DNA of 64,000 nucleotides from JANQEA01 sp964466035 (GTDB lineage Bacteria; Bipolaricaulota; Bipolaricaulia; UBA7950; UBA9294): the NCBI GenBank assembly GCA_964466035.1, contig CAYXLR010000009.1, positions 8,141-72,140 of the forward strand, written 5' to 3'. The position numbers and the translations under genes are program-made. Of the stretch, positions 49,413-59,073 are shown piece after piece. Below the pieces are notes generated by a model. It saw only the letters and a program-made list of their open reading frames with translations. It was not told the DNA's origin and did no database searches. How positions within the stretch are numbered: the first letter of the stretch is position 1; every line of letters starts with the position of its first letter.

Positions 49413-52400
49413 GGTCGATCCCCGTTCCCGAAGGAGACGTCGAGGACGGCGCGCATCGTCGAGAGCGTCCGGCGGAGCGGGTCGCCCGGCGAGACGTGGA
49501 ACCGATCGCCGGCGAGGACGACGATCGACCCGATCGCGTCGACGACCTCGATCCGGACCGGAGCGTCGCCCGGATGAGCGCCGAGCGCCTCGAGGACCTG
49601 ATCGAGCTGCTGCTGGCAGACGCTCGGGCCGTCCAGTCGAAGCGTGACCGCCATGGAGGAGTGACCCGAGACGTCGCTCAACGGGAAGACCTCCTCGACG
49701 ACGAGGTTCAGCTCGCCGTTTCGGGTCCCGGCGGAGAGCGCCATCCCGACCAACCTGTCCTCTTCGATGAGGTCCCCCGCCGCCTCGAGAACGCGCGGGA
49801 ACGCGGTCGCCTCGATCTCGCCGACGCCGTCCTCGAGCGTGACGAACGCCATCTGGTCCCCCCGCTTCGTGTCGATCCGCCGGATCCTCTTGACCCGGCC
49901 GCCGACGATCGCCGACCTCCCCGTCTCCAGCCCGCCCAGAGAGTGAAGCGGAACGCAGTACAGCTTCAGGTCCTCCCGGTGGTCGTCGAGCGGGTGGGCC
50001 GTGAGGTAGAGGCCGAGAAGCTCCTTCTCGAACGCGAGCAGGTCCTTCTCCTCGAACTCCTCCGTGGTCACGACCGGCTCCGGCGTGGCCTCGGGGAGAT
50101 CCCCGAAGAAGGACGTCTGCCCGGTGACCCGCTCTCTCCGCGCGATCTGCATCAGCTCCAGCCCCTCGGTAATGTGCCGCAGAAGGCCGAGGCGGGTCGC
50201 ACCGAGACGGTCGAACGCGCCCGCCTTGACGAGCGCCTCGAGCGATTCCCGATCGAGGCCGTCGTCCTGAATCCGCTGGCAGAGGTCGAAGAACGAGTGG
50301 AACGGACCGCCTTCGGAGCGCGCGCTCAGGATCGCCTGCACCGCGTTCGAGCCGACGTGCTTCACCGCGGCCAGGCCGAAGCGGATCCGCCGATCCTCGA
50401 GCGGCGTGAACCCGCGGCGGCTTTCGTTGATGTCCGGAGGGAGGACCTCGATCTCCATTTCGCGGCACTCGGCGACGTACTCGGCGACCTTGTCCAGATC
50501 GCCCTGCACGCTGGTCAACAGGCTCGCCATGAAGTGGGTGGGATGGTTCGCCTTCAGGTACGCCGTCCAGTAGGAGACGAACGCGTACGAGGTCGTGTGG
50601 GCCTTCCCGAACCCGTAGCGCGAGAACTTCTCCATGTCCTCGAACGTCCGCGTCGCGAGATCCCTGGACAGCCCGTTCGCGACGCACCCTTCGATGTACT
50701 TCTCGCGCAGGCTCGCCATCAGGTGCTTGATCTTCTTCCCCATCGCCTTGCGAAGGATGTCCGCCTCGGCGAGGGTGAACCCGGCGAGCTTCTGGACCAT
50801 CAGCATCAGCTGGTCCTGGTAGATCGGCAGCCCGTACGTCTCCTCGAGGACCTCGCGGAGGCTCGGGTGGGCGTAGGTCACCGGCTTCAGCCCGCGCCGG
50901 CGGTCGACGTAGTCGTCGGTCATCCCGCTCTCCAGCGGCCCGGGCCGATAGAGGGCCAACAGCGCGATGAGGTCCTCGAACTTGTCCGGTTGTACGCGCC
51001 GGATCAGGTTCGTCATCCCGGAGCTCTCGAGCTGGAAGATCCCCGACGTCCTCCCCTCGCGGATCAGCGCGTACGTCGCCGCGTCGTCGAGCGGGATCGA
51101 CTCGACGCACAGGTCGACGCCCGCGTACTCCGCCAGGGTCTCCCTCGCCTCGTCGATCAGCGTCAGGTTCCTCAGGCCGAGGAAGTCGAACTTGAGCAGG
51201 CCGACCGCTTCGACATCGCCCATGTCGAACTGGGTGACGTACTCGCCCTCGCCGATCCGGAGGAGGGGGACGTGATTCGCCAGCGCGTCGGGAGCGATGA
51301 CGACCCCTGCGGCGTGGGTCGACGCGTTCCGGGTCAGGCCCTCCAGCCGCAGCCCGATGTCGATCACCCGCCGGATCTCTTCGTCCTGCTCGCGGAGGGC
51401 GCGGAGCTCGGCGACCTTCTCCGTCGCCGCGCGGAGGGCCCAGCCGAACGGGATCATCTTCGCCACGCGATCGGTCACCCCGTACGGGACGCCGAGGACG
51501 CGTCCGACGTCGCGCACCACGCTCCGCGCCGCCATCCGGTCGAACGTCGCGATCTGAGCGATCCGATCCCACCACTCCTCGCCGCCGTACTTCCGGCGGA
51601 CGTACCGGATCACTTCGTCGCGGCCCTTCACGCAGAAGTCGATGTCGAAATCCGGGAGGCTGATCCGGTCCGGGTTGAGGAATCGCTCGAACAGGAGACC
51701 GTACTTCAGCGGATCGACGCTGGTGATCCCGAGGCAGTAAGAGACGAGGCTCCCGGCCGCGGAGCCCCGGCCGGGGCCGACGGAGATCCCCTGCTCGCGC
51801 GCGTAGCGGACGAAGTCCCAGACGATCAGGAAGTAGGTGCTGTACTCCATCCGCGTGATCACGGAGAGCTCGAACTCGAGGCGCTCCCGGATCTCGTCCG
51901 TGACCTCGCCGTAGCGGGACTTCGCCCCCTCGTAGGCGAGCGTCCTGAGGTATTCGTTCGGATCGCTCCCGCCGTCCGGAAGCTCGAACGGGGGGATCAT
52001 CACCCGGTCGAACTCAAGCGCGACGTTGCACCGATCGGCGATCCGCCTCGTGTTGTCGATCGCCTCGGGGGTGTCGGCGAACAGCGCCTCCATCTCCTCT
52101 CCGGTCCGGAAGTGATACCCCTCGCCGTCGAACGTCCGATGATCGGGATCGTTGAGCGTCTTGTTCGCCCGGATGTTGAGGAGGACCTCGTGTGCCAGCC
52201 GGTCCTCCGGCGCGAGGTAGTGGACGTCGTTCGTCGCGACCAACGGAATGTCGAGCGAGCGGGCGAGGTCGATCAGCTGGCCACGAAGGCGCGCGCCGCG
52301 ATCGGTGCCGTGGTGCTGGATCTCGATGAAGAAGCTCTCTTCCCCGAACGTCTCCCGCAACTCTCGGGCGGCGGCCTCCGCCGCGTCCGGCCTGCCGGCC

Positions 52401-52846
52401 TGGAGCATCCGGGGAACCAGACCGCTCTCGCAGCCCGAAAGGGCGATCAGCCCGTCGCTGTACTCCCGAAGGAGCTCCGCGTCGGCGCGCGGCCGGTAGT
52501 AGAACCCCTCGGTGTGCGAGCGGCTGACGATCTGGAGCAGGTTCCGGTAGCCGGTCTCGTCCTCGGCCAGGAGGACCAGATGGTAGAAGCGCTTCCCATC
52601 GGTCGCCGTCCGATCCCGCCGATCGCCCGGGGCGACGTAGATCTCGCATCCGAGGATCGGTTTGATCCCGCGCTTCTGCGCTTGGCGATAGAACTTGATC
52701 ACGCCGCTCATCACCCCGTGATCCGTGAGCGCGATCGCGTCCATCCCGCACTCCGCCGCCCGCTCGATGAGCGCGCCGATCTTGCACGAGGAGTCGAGGA
52801 TGGAGTACTCGGAGTGGGTGTGCAGGTGAACGAATCGACTGGACAA
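49409..52846 (-). CDS. dnaE: DNA polymerase III alpha subunit
   Basis: Replicative DNA polymerase, 1145 residues, from a TTG at 52846 just after the ftsB stop. The PHP domain begins at once (FVHLHTHSEYSILDSSCK, with HxH metal ligands). The polymerase active-site aspartates lie in PDFDIDFCVKGRDEV, about residue 400. The palm/fingers, the tandem HhH region and the C-terminal OB domain follow (GRVKRIRRIDTKRG, about 975). No separate epsilon exonuclease gene is in the window; the PHP domain keeps the HxH, so it may proofread. The beta clamp gene dnaN lies 4 kb away. Confidence 0.96.
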   Translation of the reverse strand: MSSRFVHLHTHSEYSILDSSCKIGALIERAAECGMDAIALTDHGVMSGVIKFYRQAQKRGIKPILGCEIYVAPGDRRDRTATDGKRFYHLVLLAEDETGYRNLLQIVSRSHTEGFYYRPRADAELLREYSDGLIALSGCESGLVPRMLQAGRPDAAEAAARELRETFGEESFFIEIQHHGTDRGARLRGQLIDLARSLDIPLVATNDVHYLAPEDRLAHEVLLNIRANKTLNDPDHRTFDGEGYHFRTGEEMEALFADTPEAIDNTRRIADRCNVALEFDRVMIPPFELPDGGSDPNEYLRTLAYEGAKSRYGEVTDEIRERLEFELSVITRMEYSTYFLIVWDFVRYAREQGISVGPGRGSAAGSLVSYCLGITSVDPLKYGLLFERFLNPDRISLPDFDIDFCVKGRDEVIRYVRRKYGGEEWWDRIAQIATFDRMAARSVVRDVGRVLGVPYGVTDRVAKMIPFGWALRAATEKVAELRALREQDEEIRRVIDIGLRLEGLTRNASTHAAGVVIAPDALANHVPLLRIGEGEYVTQFDMGDVEAVGLLKFDFLGLRNLTLIDEARETLAEYAGVDLCVESIPLDDAATYALIREGRTSGIFQLESSGMTNLIRRVQPDKFEDLIALLALYRPGPLESGMTDDYVDRRRGLKPVTYAHPSLREVLEETYGLPIYQDQLMLMVQKLAGFTLAEADILRKAMGKKIKHLMASLREKYIEGCVANGLSRDLATRTFEDMEKFSRYGFGKAHTTSYAFVSYWTAYLKANHPTHFMASLLTSVQGDLDKVAEYVAECREMEIEVLPPDINESRRGFTPLEDRRIRFGLAAVKHVGSNAVQAILSARSEGGPFHSFFDLCQRIQDDGLDRESLEALVKAGAFDRLGATRLGLLRHITEGLELMQIARRERVTGQTSFFGDLPEATPEPVVTTEEFEEKDLLAFEKELLGLYLTAHPLDDHREDLKLYCVPLHSLGGLETGRSAIVGGRVKRIRRIDTKRGDQMAFVTLEDGVGEIEATAFPRVLEAAGDLIEEDRLVGMALSAGTRNGELNLVVEEVFPLSDVSGHSSMAVTLRLDGPSVCQQQLDQVLEALGAHPGDAPVRIEVVDAIGSIVVLAGDRFHVSPGDPLRRTLSTMRAVLDVSFGNGDRP

Positions 52847-52850
52847 CCGG

Positions 52851-53186
52851 CTACTCCTCTTCCTCGTAGATGAAGACGACCTTCTCCTCGCCCCGCATCA
52901 CCCAACCGAGACGCTCGCGCGCCGCCTGCTCGATCGCCTCCGGATCGTCCTTCTCCGCCAGACGTTCGCGCAGGGCCGCCTGCTCGATCAACGCCCGCTG
53001 CTGCGCCGCGTTGAGATCCTCCAACTCACGGCGGAGGGAGCGAATCTCCAGCGCCTGGAGGATGAACAACGAGAGGACCAGCCCCCCGAGCACCGACAGC
53101 GCGACGAGGAAGACCGCGGTGCGCACGGACCGCTTCGGCACCGTTGCGCCGCGATGAAGCGATCGCCGCCTTCGCCCCCCCAGCAT
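52851..53186 (-). CDS. ftsB: FtsB/DivIC-type septum formation protein
   Basis: A 111-residue membrane protein from ATG 53186, preceded by an AGGGGG site. A basic N-terminus is followed by one helix (AVFLVALSVLGGLVLSLFIL), a coiled coil (RRELEDLNAAQQRALIEQ) and the conserved C-terminal ARERLGWVMRGEEKVVF. This is the architecture of the divisome proteins FtsB and DivIC. It lies 26 bp after eno, the usual neighbourhood of ftsB. The longer upstream ORF is not conserved. Confidence 0.88.
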   Translation of the reverse strand: MLGGRRRRSLHRGATVPKRSVRTAVFLVALSVLGGLVLSLFILQALEIRSLRRELEDLNAAQQRALIEQAALRERLAEKDDPEAIEQAARERLGWVMRGEEKVVFIYEEEE

Positions 53187-53212
53187 GACCGTCCCCCTCG
53201 TGTCTGTTGTCC

Positions 53213-54493
53213 CTAGCTGGCCGTGAAGCGCGCCGGCCAGTCGGCGAGTTCGAGCGCGTGTTCCTCCTCGATCCGTAGCAATCGATTGTACTTCGCGACG
53301 CGCTCGCTTCGCGAAATCGAGCCGCTCTTGATCTGTCCGCAGCCGGTGCCGGTCGCCAGATCGGCGACCGACGTGTCCTCCGTCTCGCCGGAGCGGTGCG
53401 AGACGACGCACGTGTACCCCGCGAAGTGCGCGATGTCCATCGTGTCGAGCGTTTCGGTGACCGTGCCGATCTGGTTCAACTTGATCAGGATCGAGTTGGC
53501 GATCCCCTCCTCGATCCCGTCGCGCAGCCGGTTCGGATTGGTGACGAACACGTCGTCCCCAACGATCTGGATCCGCCCGCCGAGCCGTTCGGTCAACAAT
53601 CGCCAGCCGGCGCGGTCCTCCTCGCCGACCCCGTCCTCGATCGAGACGATCGGGAAGGCATCGACCCAGCTCTCGTACGTCCGAACGAGGTCCTCGGCGC
53701 TCAGCGTCTTCGATTCGCCGCCGACCGTGAACCGGTACGCTCCGTCGACGAAGAAGCTCGTCGCCGCCGAGTCGAGCGCGACCGCCACGTCCTCTCCCGG
53801 CCGGTAGCCGCTCTTCTCGATCGCTTCGACCAGCAGGGAGAGCGCGGCGCGGTTCTCGTCGAGGTCCGGAGCGAAGCCGCCCTCGTCGCCGACCGCCGTC
53901 GCGAGCCCCTTCGACTTCAGGATCCCCTTCAAGGTATGGAAGACCTCCGAGCAGGCGCGGACCGCCTCGCGGAACGTCGCCGCGCTCAGCGGAAGGAGCA
54001 TGAACTCCTGGATGTCGACGTTGTTGTCGGCGTGCTCCCCGCCGTTGAGGACGTTCATCATCGGGCGCGGGAGACGGGCCCGTCGGGCCCCGGACAGGTA
54101 GCGGAAGAGCGGGAGGCCGAGGGAATCGGCCGCCGCGCGGGCCGTGGCGAGCGACACGGCGAGGATCGCGTTGGCGCCGAGGCGGCTCTTGTTCTCCGTC
54201 CCGTCAAGCTCGATCAGGGTTCGGTCGATCGCCGGCTGATCGAGGGCGTCCCGGCCGAGGAGCGCCGGCTCGATCTCGTCGGCGATGTTGGCGATCGCCT
54301 TCTCGACGCCGCGGCCGTGGAACCGATCGGAATCGCCGTCGCGGAGCTCCAGCGCCTCGTACTTCCCCTTCGACGCGCCGGAGGGGACCGCCGCGCGGCC
54401 GAAGCCGCCGTCCTCGAGGAAGACGTCCGCCTCCACCGTCGGATTGCCGCGCGAATCGATGATGGCCCGAGCCTCTATCCCTTCGATGAACAT
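53213..54493 (-). CDS. eno: Enolase
   Basis: Converts 2-phosphoglycerate to phosphoenolpyruvate. 426 residues from ATG 54493 after AAGGGGG. N-terminal ARAIIDSRGNPTVEAD, and the motif VPSGASKGKYEALELRD has Lys after the Gly where many relatives have Thr. Metal ligands sit at VALDSAATSF, SIEDGVGEED and VGDDVFVTNP; the catalytic Lys is in ILIKLNQIGT, and the C-terminal SHRSGETED is intact. First gene of eno-ftsB-dnaE-yvcK. Confidence 0.96.
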   Translation of the reverse strand: MFIEGIEARAIIDSRGNPTVEADVFLEDGGFGRAAVPSGASKGKYEALELRDGDSDRFHGRGVEKAIANIADEIEPALLGRDALDQPAIDRTLIELDGTENKSRLGANAILAVSLATARAAADSLGLPLFRYLSGARRARLPRPMMNVLNGGEHADNNVDIQEFMLLPLSAATFREAVRACSEVFHTLKGILKSKGLATAVGDEGGFAPDLDENRAALSLLVEAIEKSGYRPGEDVAVALDSAATSFFVDGAYRFTVGGESKTLSAEDLVRTYESWVDAFPIVSIEDGVGEEDRAGWRLLTERLGGRIQIVGDDVFVTNPNRLRDGIEEGIANSILIKLNQIGTVTETLDTMDIAHFAGYTCVVSHRSGETEDTSVADLATGTGCGQIKSGSISRSERVAKYNRLLRIEEEHALELADWPARFTAS

Positions 54494-54521
54494 CGGAGAA
54501 CCCCCTTCGCGGTCGGTTTCC

Positions 54522-54550
54522 AGTATAGTGAGCCGCGCCGGGATCGGCAA
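54522..54550 (-). promoter_or_regulatory. eno operon promoter
   Basis: On the minus strand TTGCCG (54550-54545), 17 bp, TATACT (54527-54522), leader about 20 nt. Confidence 0.75.
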
Positions 54551-54566
54551 TGGAATCGGCCCTCGG

Positions 54567-54595
54567 TTGCGCGTTCTCGCGATGGAATCGATAAT
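54567..54595 (+). promoter_or_regulatory. alaS promoter
   Basis: TTGCGC (54567-54572), 17 bp, GATAAT (54590-54595), followed by a GGGGGAG ribosome-binding site before ATG 54625. Confidence 0.65.
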
Positions 54596-54624
54596 CCGAG
54601 CGACACGACTTGCGGGGGAGATCC

Positions 54625-57222
54625 ATGAAGGCGAGCGAGCTACGGAGCCGTTACCTCGAGTTTTTCGCCAAGCGGGATCACAAGGTCCTGCCCGGTTCGC
54701 CGTTGGTGCCGAACGATCCGACGCTGCTGCTCACGTCGGCCGGAATGGTCCAGTTCAAGGACGTCTTCTGGGGGCGGGCCGAGGCATCGTTCCCCCGCGC
54801 TGCGACGTGCCAGAAGTGCTTCCGGACGACCGACATCGAGAACGTCGGAAGGACGGCGTACCACAACACGTTCTTCGAGATGCTCGGCAACTTCTCGTTC
54901 GGCGACTACTTCAAGGAAGGGGCGATCCGCCTGGCGTGGGAGTTCCTCGTCGACGAGCTGGGGCTCCCGGAGGAGAAGCTTTCCGCCTCGGTCTACCGGG
55001 ACGACGACGAGGCGTTCGCCATCTGGCGGGACGTCATCGGCCTTCCGGAGGAGCGGATCGTCCGCCTCGGGAAGGAGCACAACTGGTGGGGGCCGGTCGG
55101 GGACAGCGGTCCGTGCGGGCCGGATTCCGAGATCTTCTACGACACCGGCGCCGAGAACGCGTGCGGGCCGGACTGCGCCGGCGTCGCGTGCGAGTGCAAC
55201 CGGTACTCGGAGATATGGAACCTCGTCTTCATGGAGTACGAAGTAGGCGAGGACGGATCGCCGACGCTTCTCGACAGGAAGAACATCGACACCGGGATGG
55301 GGCTCGAGCGGACGTCGGCGGTCCTCCAGGGCGTGCCGACGGTGTTCGAGACCGACCTGTTCCGACCGATCGTCGAGGCCGTCGAAGCGGCCTGCCCTCG
55401 GGCGCTCACCGAGGTCGATCGCGTCCATCGGAACTCGATCGCCGATCACGTCCGCGGCGTCCTCTTCCTCCTGGCGGACGGCGTGATGCCCGGAAACGAG
55501 CGGCAGGGGTACGTCCTTCGGCGGATCCTCCGCCGCGCTGTCCGCGCCGGGGAGAAGATCGATCTTCCGGCCGGCTCCCTCTCGGGCTTCGTCGATCCGG
55601 TGATCGACGTGCTCGGCGGCGTCTATCCGGAGATCGCCGAGGCGCGCGACCTGGCGCATCGGCTGATCGCGCGGGAGGAAGAGACGTTCCGCAGAACGCT
55701 TCGCGACGGAGAGCGGCGGCTGGCGAAGCTGCTGGAGGAGCTAGCGGACGACGGCGAGACGGTGCTGCCGGGCGAGCTGGCGTTCGAGCTCACCGATACG
55801 TACGGATTTCCGCTCGAGATGATTCAGGAGATCGCGGCGGAGCGCGGGATGACGGTCGATCTTGAAGGTTTCGAGGTCGCGCTAGCTGCACAGCGTAAGC
55901 GCTCGCACAAGGTACTCAAGGGGACGGTAACCGTCACAGCTTCGGTGGGTAGAAAGGCAATGCGCGCCGGAAAGGAGCCCACGAGGTTCGTCGGCTATGA
56001 GAGATTCGAGGCCGAGGCGGTCGTCGACAGCGTCGTTTTCGCGGACGGGAAGATTGTCAGTCTCGTTGTCTCAGTGTCGCCTTTCTACGCCGAAGCCGGT
56101 GGCCAGATTGCAGACACTGGCTTGATAGAGAACCTTCAACAAGATGGAGCCGCGACTGTCACACGTGTTGCGACGAACGAGGAAGGCGACTACCTACACA
56201 ACGTTGAAGTGACAAGGGGCACGTTCGAACTCGGCGATCGCTGCCGTCTCACCGTCGACGTCGATCGGCGTCATCGCATCCAACGGAACCACACCGCGAC
56301 GCACCTGCTGCACGCCGCGCTCCGCGAGGTGCTCGGGTCGCATGCGAAGCAGGCCGGCTCGCTCGTCGACGACGCCGAGCTCCGGTTCGACTTCTCGCAC
56401 TTCGAGAAGCTCTCGCCGGAGGAGATCGCGCGGGTCGAGGACCTCGCCAACGCCGCGGTCCTCGCCGATCATCCCGTGGAGATCTCCGAGGTCTCGCTCG
56501 AGGAGGCGGAGCGGCTCGGCGCGATCGGGCTGTTCGAGGACGAGTATCGTGGGAAGGACGTCGTCCGCGTCATCCGGGTCGGCGACGTGAGTGCGGAGCT
56601 CTGCGGCGGGACGCACGTGTCGCGAAGCGGCGAGATCGGCCTGATCAAGATCATCTCCGAGGAGTCGATCGCCTCCGGCGTCCGTCGGATCCGCGCGATC
56701 ACAGGCGACGCCGTCCTCCGCCGGTTGCGCGACGACGAGGCGTTCCTCGCGCGGCTGCGCGAGGCCGTCGGCGACGATCCGCTGGCCGGCGTCGAGCGGC
56801 TGAAGGCACAGCTGAAGGAGGCCGCGGCGCGGGTCGAGGCCGTGTCGGCGGCGGAGGCGCACGAGCACGTCGATCTCTTGCTCAAAGACGCGGAATCGAT
56901 CGGAGACGTTCGATGGGTCTCCGGCCGCGTCGACCTCTCCGCGGAGCAGCTGAAGGAGCTCGCCGACGCGCTCGAGGAGAAGGCGCGTCCGGCCGTGGTC
57001 CTCCTCGTCGGAGACGCAGGGGGGAGTGGAATCGCCGTCTGCAAGCGGTCGAAGGACGTCAAGGCGATCGACGCCGGCCGGCTGATCGCAGCGGTCTCCG
57101 GAACGCTCGGCGGAGGCGGGGGTGGGGGCAAGCGGTTCGCGCAGGGCGGCGGCCCTCAGATCGACCGACTCGACGAGGCGCTGGAAGCCAGCGCGAAGAT
57201 CGTCCGGGAGGCGCTGGAGTAG
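54625..57222 (+). CDS. alaS: Alanyl-tRNA synthetase
   Basis: Charges tRNA-Ala and edits mischarged Ser/Gly. 865 residues from ATG 54625. The class II core includes RTTDIENVGRTAYHNTFFEM; a Cys-containing insert (CGPDCAGVACECNRY) is like that of many anaerobes. The editing domain has NHTATHLLHAAL (HxxxH) and the Cys/His of ELCGGTHVSRSGE. The C-terminal DHH-type domain ends in a glycine-rich stretch. Codons between about 55860 and 56225 (residues about 412-533) have markedly lower G+C and different preferences (ACA, GTT, CTA, AGG) than the rest, although the protein stays well conserved (FYAEAGGQIADTG). This suggests a recombined segment. Confidence 0.96.
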   Translation: MKASELRSRYLEFFAKRDHKVLPGSPLVPNDPTLLLTSAGMVQFKDVFWGRAEASFPRAATCQKCFRTTDIENVGRTAYHNTFFEMLGNFSFGDYFKEGAIRLAWEFLVDELGLPEEKLSASVYRDDDEAFAIWRDVIGLPEERIVRLGKEHNWWGPVGDSGPCGPDSEIFYDTGAENACGPDCAGVACECNRYSEIWNLVFMEYEVGEDGSPTLLDRKNIDTGMGLERTSAVLQGVPTVFETDLFRPIVEAVEAACPRALTEVDRVHRNSIADHVRGVLFLLADGVMPGNERQGYVLRRILRRAVRAGEKIDLPAGSLSGFVDPVIDVLGGVYPEIAEARDLAHRLIAREEETFRRTLRDGERRLAKLLEELADDGETVLPGELAFELTDTYGFPLEMIQEIAAERGMTVDLEGFEVALAAQRKRSHKVLKGTVTVTASVGRKAMRAGKEPTRFVGYERFEAEAVVDSVVFADGKIVSLVVSVSPFYAEAGGQIADTGLIENLQQDGAATVTRVATNEEGDYLHNVEVTRGTFELGDRCRLTVDVDRRHRIQRNHTATHLLHAALREVLGSHAKQAGSLVDDAELRFDFSHFEKLSPEEIARVEDLANAAVLADHPVEISEVSLEEAERLGAIGLFEDEYRGKDVVRVIRVGDVSAELCGGTHVSRSGEIGLIKIISEESIASGVRRIRAITGDAVLRRLRDDEAFLARLREAVGDDPLAGVERLKAQLKEAAARVEAVSAAEAHEHVDLLLKDAESIGDVRWVSGRVDLSAEQLKELADALEEKARPAVVLLVGDAGGSGIAVCKRSKDVKAIDAGRLIAAVSGTLGGGGGGGKRFAQGGGPQIDRLDEALEASAKIVREALE

Positions 57223-57235
57223 AAGCCCGCTTCGT

Positions 57236-58387
57236 CTACGCCGTCAGTCGGACCGGCATACAGACGTAGAGGTACCCTCGATCGCTCTCCGCGGACGCGT
57301 CGCCGGACGGCTCGACCAATCCCGCCTTCAGCGGATCGGACAGCCAGAGGACGATCTCCTCCGAGTCCATCCGCTTCAGCGCGTCGATCAGGTACTCGGC
57401 CGAGAAGCGGATCTCGATCGGCGCGGACGGCGGCTTCTTCAGCCGGACGCGCTCCTCCGCCTCGCCCTTGTTCCGGGACGCCGAGTTGATCCGGATCGCG
57501 CTCTCGTCGGAGCTCGCGTGGATGGTGATGGCGCCCGAGTCCTCCGCCGCGGTGATCTCGATCCGCTGGAGCGCCTCGAGGAGCGCGCGCCGGTCGAACA
57601 CGAGGGAGATCGGGTTGTCCTTCGGGATGACGCGCTCGAAGTCGGGAAACTCCTCGGCGATCGTCCGCGCCATGAACGTCACGCCGGCGGCGTGGAAGAA
57701 GAGCTGCCCTTCGCCGCGATACAGATCGACCGTCTCCGCGTCGAGCTGCCCGAGGACACGATCGAGATCGGTGAGCACGCTCGCCTCGATCAGGTACTCG
57801 CCCTCCTCGACGAGCTGCTCGATGCCGATCGACTTCATCGCCATCCTGAATCCGTTCGCGGCGACCATGTTGAGCTGGTCGGCCTTCAGCACCAGATCGA
57901 CGCCGGTCAGGCTGAGGCGCGTCGTCTGTCCGGCGCGGAGCGCCGCGAACGACGTCTGCTCGAGACCGCGGTGGAACGGATCGATCCGGACCGACGCGAC
58001 CTTCGTCGGAGGGAGCGACGCGACCTCCGGGAAATCCTCGACCGGGAGGGTCGGGAGGTCGAACGTCACTTCGCCGCACCGGACCTTGACGGTCGTCACT
58101 TCGCCCGCCTCGGTGGTCAGGCTGATCCGCTCGTCGGCCGGGAGATGGGTGGCGATCTGGTTGAAGACGGCCCCGTTCAGCACCACCGACTCGTCCGACG
58201 CGTTGTTCTCGATCGGGATCTCGCAGCGGACCGCGCGCTCAAGGTCCGTCGCCTGCAGACAGAGCTGATTGCCGGTGATCTCGAGCTTCAGACCCGCCAG
58301 GATCGGCATGCTGCTCCGGACTCCCAGCGCGTGACTGGCAAGGCGCACCCCGAAGACCAGATCCTCCTTCAAACACACGAAGTCCAT
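57236..58387 (-). CDS. dnaN: DNA polymerase III beta subunit (sliding clamp)
   Basis: Ring-shaped processivity clamp. 383 residues, the standard length, from ATG 58387. Three similar domains are visible; GLKLEITGNQLCLQATDLE lies in the first, and the C-terminal YLYVCMPVRL is the family end sequence. It is not next to dnaA here. It converges with alaS (14 bp gap) and lies after tmk. Confidence 0.96.
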   Translation of the reverse strand: MDFVCLKEDLVFGVRLASHALGVRSSMPILAGLKLEITGNQLCLQATDLERAVRCEIPIENNASDESVVLNGAVFNQIATHLPADERISLTTEAGEVTTVKVRCGEVTFDLPTLPVEDFPEVASLPPTKVASVRIDPFHRGLEQTSFAALRAGQTTRLSLTGVDLVLKADQLNMVAANGFRMAMKSIGIEQLVEEGEYLIEASVLTDLDRVLGQLDAETVDLYRGEGQLFFHAAGVTFMARTIAEEFPDFERVIPKDNPISLVFDRRALLEALQRIEITAAEDSGAITIHASSDESAIRINSASRNKGEAEERVRLKKPPSAPIEIRFSAEYLIDALKRMDSEEIVLWLSDPLKAGLVEPSGDASAESDRGYLYVCMPVRLTA

Positions 58388-58422
58388 CGATGACCCCCTT
58401 GCTGGCGACTTGCGCCGAGTTC

Positions 58423-58452
58423 ATGATACTCCACCAGAACTCGGGTTGGCAA
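58423..58452 (-). promoter_or_regulatory. dnaN promoter
   Basis: On the minus strand TTGCCA (58452-58447), 18 bp, TATCAT (58428-58423). It lies between tmk and dnaN, so dnaN has its own start of transcription. Confidence 0.65.
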
Positions 58453-58455
58453 AAC

Positions 58456-59073
58456 TCAGAGGCCCAGGCGCTGCGCCACCGCGTCGCCGATCTCCTCGAT
58501 CGACCGCGTTCCGTCGAGGACGTGTACGGTCGGATCGCCGTCGGTCAGCTCGAGGAATCCGCGGCGGACACGACGGTGGAACTCGGCCGACTCGACCTCG
58601 ATCCGATCCCCCCGGTCGGCCTTCCGTCGGAGCGTGTACTCCTCCGGCACGTCGATCAGGAAGGTGAGATCCGGCCGCGTGCCGGATGTCGCCGCTTCGT
58701 TCAGCTGCCGGATCAGGTCGAGGTCCAGGCCCCGCCCGTACCCCTGATACGCCATGCTCGAGAGCCGATACCGCGACGCGACGACCGTCTTCCCCGCTCG
58801 CAACGCCGGGAGGATCACCTCGTGCGTGTTCTGCGTCCGGCTGACCATGAACAGGAGGAGCTCCGAGAGCGGAAGGAGCGCGCGGTGCTCCCGCTCGAGG
58901 AGGACCTCGCGGATCCCCTCGGCGATCGGCGTCCCGCCCGGCTCGCGCGTGGTGACGACGTCGACGCCGGTTTCGGCCAGACGGCGGGCCAGCAGCCTCG
59001 CTTGCGTCGACTTGCCGCACGCGTCGAGCCCCTCAAACACGATCAACTTGCCGGCGAGCTCGATGGCGATCAC
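58456..59073 (-). CDS. tmk: Thymidylate kinase
   Basis: Phosphorylates dTMP to dTDP. 205 residues from GTG 59073; a TTG at 59046, giving a start nearer the family norm (IVFEGLDACGKST), is an alternative. P-loop GLDACGKST. The family DR(Y/H) motif before SSxAYQG reads ASRYRLSSMAYQGYGRGL: the Arg is kept, the Asp is replaced by Ser. The lid region RRKADRGDRIE follows. The start overlaps lspA by 41 bp. Confidence 0.93.
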   Translation of the reverse strand: MIAIELAGKLIVFEGLDACGKSTQARLLARRLAETGVDVVTTREPGGTPIAEGIREVLLEREHRALLPLSELLLFMVSRTQNTHEVILPALRAGKTVVASRYRLSSMAYQGYGRGLDLDLIRQLNEAATSGTRPDLTFLIDVPEEYTLRRKADRGDRIEVESAEFHRRVRRGFLELTDGDPTVHVLDGTRSIEEIGDAVAQRLGL

